From positions 248,001 through 312,000 of the forward strand of contig JAJJXM010000015.1 in assembly GCA_024516155.1 (NCBI GenBank): a stretch of DNA of 64,000 nt, written 5' to 3'. The position numbers were made by a program, and so were the translations under genes. The notes under the pieces are model-generated. The model worked only from the letters and a program-made list of their open reading frames with translations, was not told the origin of the DNA and did not search any database. Source of the stretch: Pyronema omphalodes. Lineage: Eukaryota; Ascomycota; Pezizomycetes; Pezizales; Pyronemataceae. The first letter of the stretch is position 1; every line of letters begins with the position of its first letter. Positions 34,789-48,364 of this stretch are shown in pieces.

Positions 34789-37700
34789 TATATTTGAAGC
34801 TTCATGGAAGACGATTGTCTTGGCATTTACTGTTGCATGAGGGGAAAAATTCGGGTGCGGTGATACAACAGAGTGTCAGATTTACCCTTGTACATACGCA
34901 AGTGTGAAGTTACCAAACCTGAATTCTGATGAGCGGGCACAGGGCTGAAGGAATTAAGTACATATGCGTTGCATTAAATGTTCCTTAGTTCCTGTCGGCT
35001 ATAGAGTACATACATATGTACTGTAAACGCTGGTGCCGGGAGAGGAGGGCAGGATTATGTATACATACGACCGAGTGTTACACAACATTCAACATCCATG
35101 ATCTACTGCACAGGATAGCGAAGAAAAGAAAAAGCAAAGTCTACAGGTTCAAAATACTACGCCTACTCTACTTATGTATTTTTCTCTCCGAATACTGTAT
35201 ACGGTAGCAATACGAGATTCGAGGCAAAGCAAAAGTAAGGTTGATCCACTATATGTCTATGGTTTTTATAAAAACTATACATGGATGCCTCACGCATCTA
35301 GCTACTATACCATGACAATATCCCTCCGGATCGACCTATCCATAATGAGCATATATCGACGTTGCGGAAGGGTGCCTAGCCAATATTTGGTCATCAACAT
35401 AAGGAAATGATGAGAATTAGATCAGTATTTCATACCACAACCGCTCCGGTAAAGATGTTGTAAGTATGGAGGCGGTACAACGGTGAGTGAGGATAAGCAA
35501 TACATAGAATTACTTGCTTACCTGCTTATAGGTGCAGCAGGTGATTTTCTGTAATACAAAGCTTTACGGGATCTTCGGTTATTATCCATGAGTTATACGA
35601 TTCCTTGAGCCCAGGATCAACCGAACCCATCTACTCGGCGTATGGAATTTAAGCAAGGGTAAGTCTGGTGCTCTGTTGTATCACTGTGTCCAACTTTTCT
35701 CCTCTCCATGCATTAGGAAATATTAAGGCCATCACCTTCCATGAAGCATCGAATGTTGTTTTCTGAAATGGTAAAAATTGGCCATCACAGGGCTCTTAAA
35801 CCCTCACTCTTTCTCAGGGAATCGCTGAAGTTACGACGTGTATGGAATGTGTTACACTTGAAGCATCCTTCGAGTATACATCTATAAGCATTTCCAGTCC
35901 AAACTGATGATTCCACAACTATACTGTTATAATCAAAAGCATCTATTCTTATCCCATTCCATCATACAGAAAATTCCTCGGATCAACATAATACCTCCAA
36001 CCCACGCAGCCGGGAGAATCCACTTTACCTGCGGATGTCAGGCCTCAATTGAAACAAAGCCTTTATATCAAACACGATCACGATCATTATTTTAAAACCA
36101 TCAATTGAGGCTGTTTCAAACATACAAACCACTCTAACTAAAGCCTTCCAAGAATCAATATCTATCTCCAATCCAGAGCCCTTGTCAATTTTTACTACCA
36201 ATACTCTCAATGAATGATAGACCACGGTAACACCCAAATAAACCCCACTGTCCCACTACCCCAGACCATCGGCTGGTATGTAAATGTGCATAAGGCCAGT
36301 AAGGCTGATATATTTTGTGGGACTTCGGGTTCAGAATAAGAAAGAAGTAAGTGGGTTAAAGGTTTCACGGAATAAGGCGGGGATATGTACAATATCAGTT
36401 TTTATTTTTCTTGCATATGGTGCTACATATAGTTAGGTGAGATTAGCTTTTCTTTCGGGGGCGTTTCAGGAAGGGATCATTCGATGGTTATCACGGTACT
36501 GGGAACTACCGGCCGATGGGATAGATCCTGATGCTCGGGAGCTTGAATTTTTTAAAGGCGTTTAACCTAGTGGTGGTTGATGAGGTTTGAGGTTATGAAA
36601 TGGAGATGTTGGGAAGTGGCGTAGGAATGTCTGTGGGTTTGGATATTGGACGGGATTCATCATTCAGCCTTCGAAAAAGAAGAAAAAGGGTCAAGTTTTT
36701 ATTTTACCAGTCTTGACTGTAATCCAGCTACAGAATACAGAATCAAACGGAAAGTAGAATTTTGAATATGTGCAACAAATTTATTGAATAGTCATCAACA
36801 TCTTCTTTTTCTTCTTGTTCTTCGACATTGGTTGGATCCAAAGAGCCGCGAAGAACGCCTTCTGCAATGCACTGCAAGTCAAGACACCTGAGAAAATAAG
36901 AACCAAACTGAACCCATTCCCTTTTTCGTGCGAATCCTAGCCCAGAAAATACCCGAGACCTTCAAGAATGATGAACATCAACGGAAAAAACGGAAGCAAA
37001 ACGGAAGCAAAAAAACGCAGCCACCATTCCACATTCCATCCCTATAAATCGCACACATAAAACTTCAACAAAATCTGGGGTTCATTATGGTTATGTTTCA
37101 CAAAGGTAGATTATACCCGAGGAATGGGCTAATGTAATGGCTATTTATAACCTTGTAGCTACTGTAGCTGGAAAGGAAATCTCTGGTAATACATACAGAT
37201 CCGAACACCACCGGTTTCAAAGAGTTTATTTTGTGGTGAGTGGTACAGGTTTCATATTCCATCGCACCTTGATAGATGGATGAACGAGTCGTTTAACGAG
37301 TCGTTAGGAAATATTAAGGCCGCCGCTGAAAAACTGATGGTCGGTTTGTTTGATTGTTTGTTGGAAAAGCTGTCAAGGCTGATGGATCAGAATGCCGCTT
37401 TGTATGAAGTCTACTTACTTTACACATCAAGGTTATGGCATGTTGGAAAACTGTAAACAACAAAAACAGCAAACAACGCCTTACGCAGCCTTGTTTCGTT
37501 TAGGGTATATGTTTGAGAGCCTTATATCAATTCCTGTCAGCCCTAACTTGTATATAGAGCTCGTTCCAATGATTCCAATAATTCCAACAGGCCACGGCAA
37601 TAGCAATAAGCACCAACAGAAAAGATAAACTGTAAACTGTAAACTGTAAACAAGAAACCTAACTAATAAAACATGTTACAACCGTTTTTTGATTTTCCAT

Positions 37701-38880
37701 CCGAGACAGAGACAGGTAACGAATAGTTAAGCCCGAAGAAAAAAAAACAGTGAACCAGTAACACTTCACGCAGGCACGCTGCTTCGGAACCTTGCTTTGG
37801 AACAAAGCCTATGGATCTACTGTCTACAAAGTCCTGATTCATCAAGCGACGGCTACATTGATAAAATGGGCGGGCGAACCAAGTCGTATCAACCAAAGGT
37901 TAAAAAATCCTGTTGTGGCTGCTTTAATGGAAACGAAAACAAAGATATCGGGCGTCATTTGGAAGCAGGTCAACGTTCTTGTTGACTTCATCCGACCGTA
38001 TTTATTGCGAATCTGTAAGGCTGTCACAAAAGAAACACGAACACCCGAAATTATGTGCTGTATGTAATAGAGTAGAGGAAGTTACTACTACACATTACGA
38101 ACCGTCACTATGTGATGAGACGCTTTAAACATCCACTCCGTAATACCCCTCCACTCCAGCCAAGTTACTCTATGTTGCTCCGTTATAGCACCATGTGTAC
38201 TCCCCATGCGACAACCGCGACGTCATCGCGGGGTTAAACCTGCAGATCTCCCGAGCCGCCTTGAGGTGTGATTTATGATAGATGCGGAGGTGTGGAGGTG
38301 CGCCACCTATGAGCCCTGGCCAAGAAGTTAGGAGCCAGGGGATGCATATTTTTTCTATCTGTTCCTTTCCTTTTATTTCGATGCTTCAGATACTGTGGGT
38401 ACATTCGACTGCTCTTCACATATGGCTCCTTCACAGAAATATATATCCGACATTCGGAATAAAAATTAATACTGTATACACTTTTTTTGCGTACAGTCCT
38501 CGGAGTCTCGGAATACATACACCAATCAGACACCATAGAAAGAAAGGTAAATGTTTCATCTCGGTGTTTCGGTACTTCGGTATCTCGGAGTTTCGGTGTT
38601 TCGGCTGAGAAAAGCGGAGTTTATGTCATGAAGTCCATGTACACAGGTCATAAGGTCCTGGGGTGCTGAGAGTCTGTGACAGGCACAGTTGCCTCTGTGT
38701 GCTTTGTAAACTTTTTCTATGGTCTTTGTGTAGAACATAAAATAGCTTTGCGCTTCGCATGTTCAGGTACCAGGTACCGTGCACGACGGGATAACGGAAA
38801 CATGGTGGAAACATGGTGCCAGGTGGAAAACTTACAGATAGCACATAACATACCCCGGTGAAGAGGCGTTAAAAAAGATC
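34789..38880. other. Gene-free intergenic DNA
   Basis: No gene that I can support. The string TTAGGAAATATTAAGGCC occurs at 35713-35730 and again at 37304-37321. The DNA at 37000-38070 has several short open frames, but none has domain-like content. A TTTCGGTGTTTCGGTA-type short repeat lies at 38560-38600. Confidence 0.5.
36042..36111. repeat. Inverted repeat with 11-bp perfect arms
   Basis: GCCTCAATTGA (36042-36052) is the exact reverse complement of TCAATTGAGGC (36101-36111), with 48 bases between. It lies in AT-rich gene-free DNA and its role is unknown. Confidence 0.7.
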
Positions 38881-38915
38881 GGGATCAGGATCGGATCGGG
38901 ATCGGGATCGGGATG
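38881..38915. repeat. Short GGATCG hexamer array
   Basis: About five copies of a GGGATC-type hexamer with two variants. The reverse-complement version (ATCCCG)n is found at 41206-41225. Confidence 0.8.
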
Positions 38916-40663
38916 ACGGCTTTGTGAATCATCGTGATTCGTGAATGTATAGTGCATCTATCGTATTTCAATTTTTGCTGGATTTTTGGACTCTTCAGAT
39001 CTTTTGCATTCTTTAGATGCTTGAAATTTGTGATTACATAGCAAGACGTCTTGTATGGTGGTCGTGGACTTCGCCGCTTCGCTAGTCTTCAATAGCCCTT
39101 CGAGGCTTCGAGGCTTCGACAAGCCTTCGAAGTTCGACTACTAATGAAGAAGCTATACCAACTCTAGATAAGATGGCTTCAAACTTTCAAGCTCACGATG
39201 AGTGGCAAACGTGACGTATTACTCGTTCTCTAGCTTCAACACAGCTGAGGAATCTCCATGTGGTTGAACACGGGGATGTTTATTTGCTCCAAAATTCGTG
39301 AAATTCTCTGTTTTCTTGCCACTTTTACTTCGCCTCTTCGCATTCTCCGCAGCATGTAACTTTGTAGCTTTATAAATCCCGGTTTATGGCATTACTCATA
39401 ATTTCACTACCTCAGCCATAAGGTAACTCTATAGTAGAAGAAAAGATCCAAAACCCTTCGCTAGATAGCCAAGTCACAGTAGAGTATGGAGTATGAATCA
39501 TCCTTCATCGTTTACCCTTCGCTGTCTGCACGATACCCCAAATCCTAAATCCCAAGCCTGAACGGCACCCACGGCTCGCTCGGACTTCTGTAAAGTCTAA
39601 TATACCCACTATACCTAGAGAACCCTATCTAAAACCTACCTTAGTCCACGTGACGCAATGGGAACCTCCGCATTATGAGCCATAGGGTAGGGGACCACAC
39701 TTTAGAGCCTTTAGAGTCCCTTCTTTTTTAGTTTAACTTAGCCCTCCCTCTCTCCGTCTCTCCCTGGTACAGGTTCGCGGAATTTAAAATACACCAAAAT
39801 TTAACGAACTTAAGGGATTTCTAAGGGACTGCTAGTAGGGAAAAGGAAAAGGAAAAGGAAAAGGAAAAAGAAAAGGGAAAGGAAACTATGTATATACATA
39901 AAAATTAGGAACGGATCTAAAATAAAAATAAAAATAAAAAATCAAGCATCTAATCTGATTTCATCTGATCTGATCGTCGAAATTGAATCTATTCCCGGTG
40001 TGTGCAACTCCACTACGCAAATCTGAGTTCAGGATACCCGGTTTCGGTTCCGGACTGGCTTGGGAAAGGGAGAGGCTTAAGTTGGGATGGGTTAGGTTAG
40101 CGGGCACAAGCTATTCCCTATCGGAATTAAACAAAATTGAGGTTTTATTTATTCTGATTTACTCTATACTGCAACTTTATATTGAACCAATTTTTTTTAA
40201 CATGTGTTGCTATCGTATAGAGATACTTTATTTTATGTTATTTTTATTTTTTCAAAAGCAAGTTTTTATACTACATACACAACGGTTATAAATTACCAGT
40301 TAAGAATAATAGATAAAACTTAATCATGAAGAAAATTGGAAAAAGAAAAAAAGTGGATGCTCTGATCTTATAGTAAACGGATTTTTTTTGTCTCTCCTTT
40401 TGCTGAGGAATAATTAGATAGGCTGTGTAATAGCAGTACTTGTACGTACGTACATATGTTTATGCTTGCTGCTTATGCATAACAAGATACTCTTCCGTTT
40501 CTTTCCCTTTCCCTTCAAAAAACCGGGATTCTATGTATCTTCTCTCCAGCAGGCTCAGAGGTAAGTTAAGGGAGGAGTCATGATGTTGTATATTACACTC
40601 CTCTACTCTATTTCCTTCAAAGCGAAGAACGAAGACTCCGAAAGACAGCTCTTAGTCAGCACC

Positions 40664-40715
40664 CAGCAACTCATCACCCAGCAACTCATCACCCAGCAAC
40701 TCATCACCCAGCAAA
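40664..40715. repeat. 15-bp repeat (CAGCAACTCATCACC)x3.5
   Basis: Three perfect copies and a partial fourth. The + frame reads QQLIT repeats, which follow from the period and are not evidence of a gene. Confidence 0.9.
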
Positions 40716-41484
40716 CATCCCCACTGTCCACTATCCATGATGCCCATGATATACCAGCAATAGCCTTAAACCCATATAGCTGTATCTGTAAACAATAAAT
40801 CCACGAACCCATGAATCCACAAATCCACGAATCCACAACCCCTCGAAAAATATCCCTAAACCGTTTTTTATTTTTTGTTTATAAAAAAAACAAAACAAAG
40901 AGTAGTTTTTGCTAATTCTAATTCCTACACGTCATGCGTGATATTTAATAGTCAGATTTATTTACACAGTTATAGATTTATTTATACTCGAACTGTAATT
41001 ATATATATGTACCCTGGTAATAAGGATAAACAAAATCAACAAACTACATAACCCGTTCTGCAAAAATTTAAGATACTTAATGATCCGAAAACCTTTTTTT
41101 TCTTCATCATGGTTCAAGAATACAAGACATGTACCCTGAATGATCGCTATGGTGCTGTGGCTATGGTGCTATGGAGTATAGAGTATAGAATATCGAAGCA
41201 TCTTAATCCCGATCCCGATCCCGATATACGGTAATGCGATGGATTACAAGTTACAAGTTACAACTTGCCGGTTACCTTTAGATAGATAGGTTTTACACTT
41301 TAGACATCGATGCGATACCACCATAAGTCTTGGAGCCCTGAAGCCTGGAGCCCTGGAGCCCTGGAGTCTTGGAGCCTTGGATGAACCATGAACTAAGAGC
41401 TAGACAAATATGGTTAAGTGCACATACTACTGCGTACCCTTCCATCCTTCCATCCTTCCATCTTTCCAGCAGCACCATCGACCA

Positions 41485-41573
41485 CCCCCCCCCCCCCCCC
41501 CCCATCCCCCCCATCCCCCCACCGCCGACCCCCCCGACCCCCCCACCGCCGACCCCCCCCCCCCCCCCATCAC
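41485..41573. repeat. Poly-C rich tract
   Basis: A run of about 19 C (41485-41503), then C-rich units CCGACCCCCC and CACCGCCGACCCC. Open frames across it are composition artefacts. Confidence 0.85.
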
Positions 41574-41816
41574 CCCCCTCCCCAAAAAATGAGATGGATG
41601 CTAGATGGGGTGTGATCTCAAACATGATGGATCATGGATGGATGGATGGATGGGATCATGGATGGCATCTGGAAAGAACGGAAGTTAAATAGAGAAGCGT
41701 GATGGACTCTTTTGTGTTCCCTGTGTTCCTTGTGTTCCTTGTGCTTTCTGTGCTTTCTGTGCTTTCTGTGATTTCTGTGGTCACCCCGAGCTACCAGACC
41801 AGGAAATGCGGAGAAG

Positions 41817-41841
41817 ACACCCTAACACCCTAACACCCTAA
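41817..41841. repeat. Telomere-like octamer (ACACCCTA)x3
   Basis: Three copies of ACACCCTA, then TGCCTAATGCCTAATT. The unit resembles the complement of the usual fungal TTAGGG telomere repeat with two extra bases. It is too short to call a true interstitial telomere. Confidence 0.6.
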
Positions 41842-42300
41842 TGCCTAATGCCTAATTGAATTTTTGGGATTTTTGTTTTTGTTTTACGGATATGTCTTGC
41901 AAGTTTGCGGGGAAAAAATAAAGAGGGCTATGGGAAAGTGTGGGTGGAGATTTTATCATCGGAATCTAAGGATAGGAGGAGAACTGTTTGACTAGGTTTG
42001 ACTTCGCTTTTGCGGGCATTTGATTTGTTTGACGTGGGAATGAAGATACCGTAGATACTCATAAATCCCCGGAGATTCAGGGAATGACCTCGTCATTATT
42101 TGCCCCTGAAAATAACTATTGTCCAAACCAAAGGTGACGATGACGACGGAGGCACTTTGGAAGCACCAGGGCGAACAAGACACATGCGATTTCAAGATAG
42201 CTTTTTTGGCTTCTGCGGGCTTACAACCGTGCGGAATTCGGAGCCTACCTGGATCATGCTTCTTTTTGACAGGCACCGCCCACTTGATTTGGAGTAGTTC

Positions 42301-44426
42301 GTGCTTACTTACTTCGTAGTGACTTCGCTACGAACCGGTTACCATCGCGGGTCGCGAAACCGCTGGTACTAGACTCCAGGGTACGCGAGAAAGGAGGAGG
42401 CATAGACTGGCAGGGCAGGTTGGATTTGACCCTCGCCCTCGATTTGTGCATAACGAGATGCAACAGACAGATAACAGACGACGAGGGTAAAGTAGCAGGG
42501 AGGAAGCGGGATGGCGTTGGTAATTGGTCGGTGTCAAGGCTGTAATCTTGTTCGTTGGTTGCTTGTATCCCTTTTCTTGAGCAATCAGGGCAGGTGGAAC
42601 TTGGAGCTCAGGCACAGATCGCTTGACTGGTGGAAGTAAACAGACGCCTCAAAAAAAAACTTGATGAACAGAACATGCAAACGATGTTAAAATATATGAA
42701 CTGTGTCTGTCATTATATATGTACGGATGTAAACAAAACCTTGACATTTAACACATGAATCCGGTGTTTTTTTCACTTACTTGACGGACGGAGCCACGCA
42801 GCGGAAACGTCACCCCGTAGGCATGCGGCGGATGGGACAGCTGCTACCGTGATGTGGTACCTGCGAAAGGCGTCTGCATACGATGTGTCTCTCTGGTTGG
42901 TAGCATGAGAGAGGAGGATGGTTGTACATGCGAACAAAGAGGAGAAAGAGGGTGTAGTAGTAGAGTGGGTATGTATCTATGTATGTAGAAAATGGAGTGG
43001 AAGTAGGTGGAAGAGAAGAGGAGGAAAGGATGATTGGGGGGGTGTCACTGGAAAGAAATAGAAGCAGCAAGCCCACCACAACATCAGCCGTCTCTTCTTC
43101 TTCTTCTTCTTCTTCTTCTTCTTCTTGCCTGATGAGATCTGTTTGGGGAGGGACAACAGTTTTTTGGGTTACAGAGTGCCTGATTGAATGCCTGCTTGCT
43201 GTTTACTCGCTGTTACTCGCTGCTGCTGCTGCTGCTGCTCGCTCGCTGTCTTTGTGTGAGTGTGTGAGAGTGTGAGTGAGTCGTCTGCTTGATTGTTCCA
43301 AATTCTCTTGTAAGCCATCCACCTATTCTCGCTCGGTATTTTCTCGCTCCCTTTGCCATTGCCCTTTTGCCTGATCGATCCGCCCAAAATCGTCTTGTCT
43401 GGCCGCCTGTTTCCACACCCCCCCCCCCCCCCCCCACCCCCCTCTCACCCCCCCCAAATTCGTCTGCATCCGCCGTCTGTAGTGTCTGCACTGCTCTGCA
43501 CTCTGCTGCACCCGCTGCTCTGCACTACCTCTCACTACTACGCCCATTATCCCCATAATCCAACCCCAACACCTCCCTCTACCACCACCACCACCACCAC
43601 CACTACCACTACCCATTACTACTCAGTGCTCCACCGTCTCCGCCGCCTCCTCCATATTCTATCACCCCTTCTATCTCCATACCCTTTCAGCTACCACTGC
43701 AACCTATCACTACCACCACCACTACAACTACCATACACCCACACAATCCATTCATCAATATTACCCAATCGCCATAGTCGCCCACACTCAGCTCCTAGCA
43801 TCTTCCGCGTCCTTCGCAGGCCCCACAAGTCGTACTCGTCTTACCTTACTGTACATCCACATACTTCCCTCTATTCAGCTCGCTCTCTCTTCCAACACTT
43901 CTCCTCACTCCGTCACTCTTCCACCTCCACCACAGACCCGACTGTGCTTCTGCACATACATTTCAGTGTTGACACGAGTGGCCTCAACCTCCTTGACGTA
44001 CCATTCCGCTTCTGCCACTTCGATACCCGCTGTTCCTGGAACACTTACGTCCCGTACTGCCCCAGAGCTGCTCCTTCCTTCGGCAACAACTCCCGGCGTG
44101 CACTTTGTCACCAATAGTTCTCTGCCCTTAACTTTCGCTCTCGATATTTATCTTTAATAAACTAAAGCAAACAAAAAGGAGCCACGGCACTTCCGTTTGT
44201 TTTCCCGTCCCACTTGTTGGTTGTTCAAAGCGATCGCTGTGGCGTTCTGTGGCCGGCTCGTTATTAGTTTGGTGAAAGGCGGAATTGTTCAGCAAGTTCT
44301 ACTAGGATAACAAGTATCGTCATCGCGCTGCATTTTGGATCCGACAAGTACGCTCTCGATCTATCCTTTCGCAGACCAGGCCACAACGGACACTTCCTTT
44401 GTTCTCAGGCCAACAACCCGCGGTTT
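42301..44426. other. Upstream region of the nucleotidyltransferase gene
   Basis: No separate gene that I can support. From 43080 on, the + strand is strongly pyrimidine-rich with (CTT)n at 43092-43126, (GCT)n at 43217-43238, an 18-base poly-C run at 43418-43435 and (CCA)n at 43582-43602. This looks like a long fungal promoter or leader. The 254-codon open frame at 43353-44117 is Pro/Ser/His low-complexity and is not convincing. A CTCAG at 44404-44408 could be a leader-intron acceptor just before the ATG. Confidence 0.5.
43092..43126. repeat. (CTT)n microsatellite
   Basis: About 11 copies of the trinucleotide in the upstream region of the nucleotidyltransferase gene. Confidence 0.95.
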
Positions 44427-47400
44427 ATGACGTTGAATACCACCCACTCTTCCTCTTCTCACTTGAACATTTCTCCACACGAAACGGAGGCAGCATCTTT
44501 TCGGCGGAGGAATACAGTTGGTTCGCCTACGACAGCAGAATTCAAACCGACATCAGCCATTGCGCATCCATCAGTTTCCACCGTGATTTCTCACCCCCTT
44601 CTTTCACCCGGACACCCCACTCCGATACATCTTGGTAATCCTGCGGGGGCAAACGTCCGATACAGGAGCAAATCACCATCGCAGAACTACCATCACCAGA
44701 AAGCACTTTCACCAAACGCACGGCGACAAAATTCGAGATCACCAGAAAGGGGAATCGAGCAGGTACACGGCATAAGTAGTGGGGGTTGGTTGGGTAATGG
44801 ACGCAGAAGCGACAAGCAATACCATCTCACTCCGAAAAGCGGACCACTCAACATGCAGGGGAGAAGAAGTGATGTGCAGCCACAGCCGATAGCAGCAGGA
44901 CAGCGACCGCCGGTTCGACATTCACCACATTCAATGTCACTACCATCAACCCCCCACCACCTTCCCCGAATAAACGGCGTATCGCGAAGTCCCTCGCCAC
45001 CCGTACATATCCTCGATTCCCCCCGATCGGCCGCGTCCGAACCCGCTTCTACAATACCGTATCCCAAAGCGCCAGTTTCGGGGTGTCCCCACGAGACCCT
45101 ACTATGTTCGTCGAGGCGGCGGATGCCGTATTCACTGGGGATAGACAAGTTAAAGCCGGAAAAGCCGAAACTCGAAAAATTACCCAAGGCTCAAGAGGAG
45201 GCCCTAACGAAAGACATGGAGATTGAGTTTGAAAAGCTAAAACCAAGTAGCGAGAGCGAAATCAGGCGAAAAAGCTTTTTAGCAAAGTTGTCGCGAATAT
45301 TGAACGATGAATGGCCAGGTTATGATACACAGGTACATGCATTTGGTTCGACAGAAAACCATCTCTGTATGGATGATTCCGATGGTATGCAAATTCCCCG
45401 CAGTTGCTCCGCCCTTTTATTGCAGGCACGGCTCGGCTTACCAGGGGTACAGTGGACGTCTGTATCACCACCAAATGCAAGGAGATTGAGCAGACATGCA
45501 AACTATCGGCATTATTAGCAAAACGTAGGTCACCTTGGCAGCTCATCTGACGTGGAACTATTTTAACCCACTTTTAGGAGGTATGGAAAAGGTCGTCTGC
45601 GTGCCTGGTGCTAAGGTCCCTATCGTAAAGATTTGGGACCCCGAGTTTAACGTAGCATGTGATATGAACGTTAACAGCACCTTGGCGCTCGATAATACGA
45701 GAATGATCAAGACCTATGTGGAGATTGATGATCGTGTTCGGCCGCTGGCGCTCATAATAAAGCACTGGACAAAGCAGCGGATATTGAATAATGCCGGTTT
45801 GTTTGGATCCGCGTTGTCCAATAAATATATTACTGACGAGGTTGATAGCTATTGGAGGAACTTTGAGTTCTTACACCTGGATATGCATGATTCTTAACTT
45901 TCTCCAGACACGCGAACCCCCGGTTCTTCCATCATTACACGTGCTCCCCCACAAGAAAAAGCCGCCGAATTGCGGTGTTGACGTTTCATTCGCCGACGAA
46001 ATCGACGTAATACGAAGTTCATGGGTGGTCAAAAATCATGAGACATTAGGGGAGTTGTTGTTTGGGTTTTTCAAAAAGTATGGTCATGATTTGGATTATG
46101 AGACATCGGTGTTATCCGTGAGGGAGGGAAAGATTCTTTCGAAAGACCAGAAGGGCTGGACATATCTTCAGAACAACCGGTTATGCGTGGAAGAGCCTTT
46201 TAACACATCACGAAATTTGGGTAACACTGCGGATGATTGTTCAATGCGTGGTATTCATTTGGAGTTCAGGAGGGCACATAAGATATTAGCTGAAAAGGCG
46301 GACTTGTCGGAGGTGTGCGAGCAGTGGAATTGGCCACTTGAGGAGATTCATCCCCAACCACCACAAGCGCCATCACGACCGGTTACTCTGTCGAGAAGCA
46401 ATTCAAACCATGGGCGAAATAGACAAAACTATTCAGGAAGTCAACGAGGTCGAGGAGGGTATCACAATCAGTACAGCAACCGTAATGCTCAACGAAGGGG
46501 TTCTAGTGGAGCTGCAGCCTTCAATCAGAACCTTATGCAGTCACCGTACTATGGTTATACCCCCGAGATGTATGCTGCATACATGACACCACCGGAGCAG
46601 CAGTACATGGCACTTCAGCAAATGCAGTTTCAAGCGCAAATGGCACAGGTTGCCCAGCAACATGCACAAAGTCAGCTTCAACCCCGTCATAATAAATCAA
46701 ATTCTAACTCAATAGTAGCCAATGGAACCTCGACCTCCCACGACGCGTATAACAACCCGGCCTTTACGGCAGCGTATATCGCACATATGGTACAATACTC
46801 CAACCTGCTCTACCCTAGCTTCGGTTTAGGACATGGTACACACAGCGATACTTCGAATCCGACATCGCCGCCTCACACTCCAGGAATGGATAGCAGGGCA
46901 ATGAGAGGAAACGATGGCATGCGTCTTGGACTCGACCGCAATGCTAGGGCATACTCTAACGGTTCCCGGTCACAATCTCAACCTCCTTCCTTTTATTCTA
47001 CCAATGGATACGGTCGTAGCATACAGTCTGCTTTGGCTACTTCGGAGGATGAAGACTTTGGTGATCACTCTTCGAACGGAAATCCACCAGAGACGCCACC
47101 AGAGGAGGATTCGGATGAGTATGTTGGTTACTACTCGATAGGAGGGACGCTTATTCAACAGGATGTCGCCGTTATGGACCCACACGATGATGTTCGGGAA
47201 GAGCCGTTTATGGAGCAGAAGACTACGACTGACCGTCAACAACGGTACTCAGCCGAAAAGCTACCTGCTCCAATTCTTGGACAGTCGAGGGGCAACTCTC
47301 CTATCTCAAGTAAGGCTCGGCCCAGTGACCGTCATGTCCAATCGGCATACCCCGGTGATGCAATCTTTCCTTTCGAGCATTGCATGACCAACGGAGTCGA

Positions 47401-48172
47401 CCACTCTGTGGAACTTACAATGAATGGATTCACTCCAGAGCACCTTCAGCCATTTACTCACAACCCGCGCAAGTTAACTGAAGTACACAATCGGCAACAA
47501 ATACGACCTGATGATGGATCTTCACAGGCCTCCGTGATTCACAATTTCAGTGCTATGTCGGTGACCTCATCACCAGTTACCACGACGGTGTCTGTTGGGT
47601 CCAGTTCAGAGTGTGAGTCGGACAGCATGGGTTCGCCCAGCCTTTCTCCTAATGGACGGCATCGTGGTGGATCTCACCAATCCCCATGGACAAATGGGAG
47701 AGGCCGCAATCACAATTCTCATGAAGATATTGTCATTTCGACCTTGACGCCTGTTCCGGAAGCGCCAACGCCTGTACCTGAAGCATCAACGCCTGTTCCC
47801 ACACCCTCTCGGAAGGCACCAGAACCCAAGCCAGCTCCGGAGACTCCTACCAAGCGGGAGAAGCAGACCAATGGTCAGAGCAATGGACCTAGCGTTAGAA
47901 AGAGTCCCCCCAAGGATGACCCTGTTCCTCCCACTCCGGCGCCCGCAGGCGAGAAGAATAGTCAGAAGAATGGCCATGGAAAACCGAAGACTAATGGAAG
48001 CAAATCCAACGCATCTCACCACCCTAAGAAGAAGGATACTTCGGATTCAAAAGCGGACCAGAAGTCGGATACTAGAGGTACATGGAAGAAACCGCAACCG
48101 AAGAAAAAGAACAAGCGACCTCCAACCAAGGAAGCAACAGTCGTTAAGGAGTCTGAGAGGAAGGGGGGTTGA
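44427..48172 (+). CDS. Cid1-like terminal nucleotidyltransferase (poly(A)/poly(U) polymerase type)
   Basis: Four exons (44427-45384, 45453-45524, 45578-45796, 45849-48172), all junctions phase 1, encode 1190 residues. The 52-68 nt introns have GTATGC, GTAGGT and GTTTGT donors. The frame across them gives SDVDVCITTKC, LLAKRGMEKVVCVPG and RILNNAAIGGTLSSYTW. The core (~260-640) has the nucleotidyltransferase signature (HAFGSTENHLCMDDSDVDV, with Asp319 and Asp321 as the DxD metal ligands, and a third carboxylate Asp372 in ACDMNVN). The PAP-associated domain follows (TWICMILNFLQ; EEPFNTSRNLGNTADD). The family adds untemplated A or U to RNA 3' ends in decay and quality control. Both arms are disordered: Ser/Pro-rich N-terminus (~250 residues) and Gln/Ser/Pro/Lys-rich C-terminus (~550 residues) with PVPEA.TPVPEASTPVP repeats and a basic end. 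Whether it prefers A or U cannot be told from this. Confidence 0.92.
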
Positions 48173-48338
48173 AGAAATGTGGTTTATATGATATCAGGAC
48201 AGGGAAAGGAACAGTCATAGAAGATTCGCGTTTATTTTATATTTTTTGTGGCCTATTAGCAGTGCCAATACAAACGACCAAAAGGGGCATGGAAATATCG
48301 GGTGGTCGGCTCGTTGATTTGTAAGATGAAAGAACATG

Positions 48339-48364
48339 CACACACACACACACACACACACACA
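48339..48364. repeat. (CA)n microsatellite
   Basis: About 13 dinucleotide copies, 170 bases after the nucleotidyltransferase stop codon, so probably in its 3' untranslated region. Confidence 0.95.

Larger units (their letters stand above)
38916..42300. other. Gene-free intergenic DNA with many short repeats
   Basis: Contains CTTCGAGG-type repeats (39055-39140), GGAAAA repeats (39840-39884), AAAATA repeats (39921-39940), a 15-bp array at 40664-40715, a GGAT array at 41635-41652, a TGTGCTTTC array at 41712-41780, and a telomere-like array at 41817-41841. A minus-strand open stretch at 41992-42276 (around DPGRLRIPHGCKPAEAKK) has fair composition but no ATG and no visible splicing partner. Confidence 0.5.

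Noticed and set aside
41992..42276. Minus-strand stretch with DPGRLRIPHGCKPAEAKK
   Set aside because: No ATG at the start and no splice partner found. The evidence is too weak to call a gene.
43353..44117. 254-codon open frame upstream of the nucleotidyltransferase gene
   Set aside because: Pro/Ser/His/Leu-rich sequence from pyrimidine-rich DNA with poly-C and CCA repeats. No domain and no codon-position structure.
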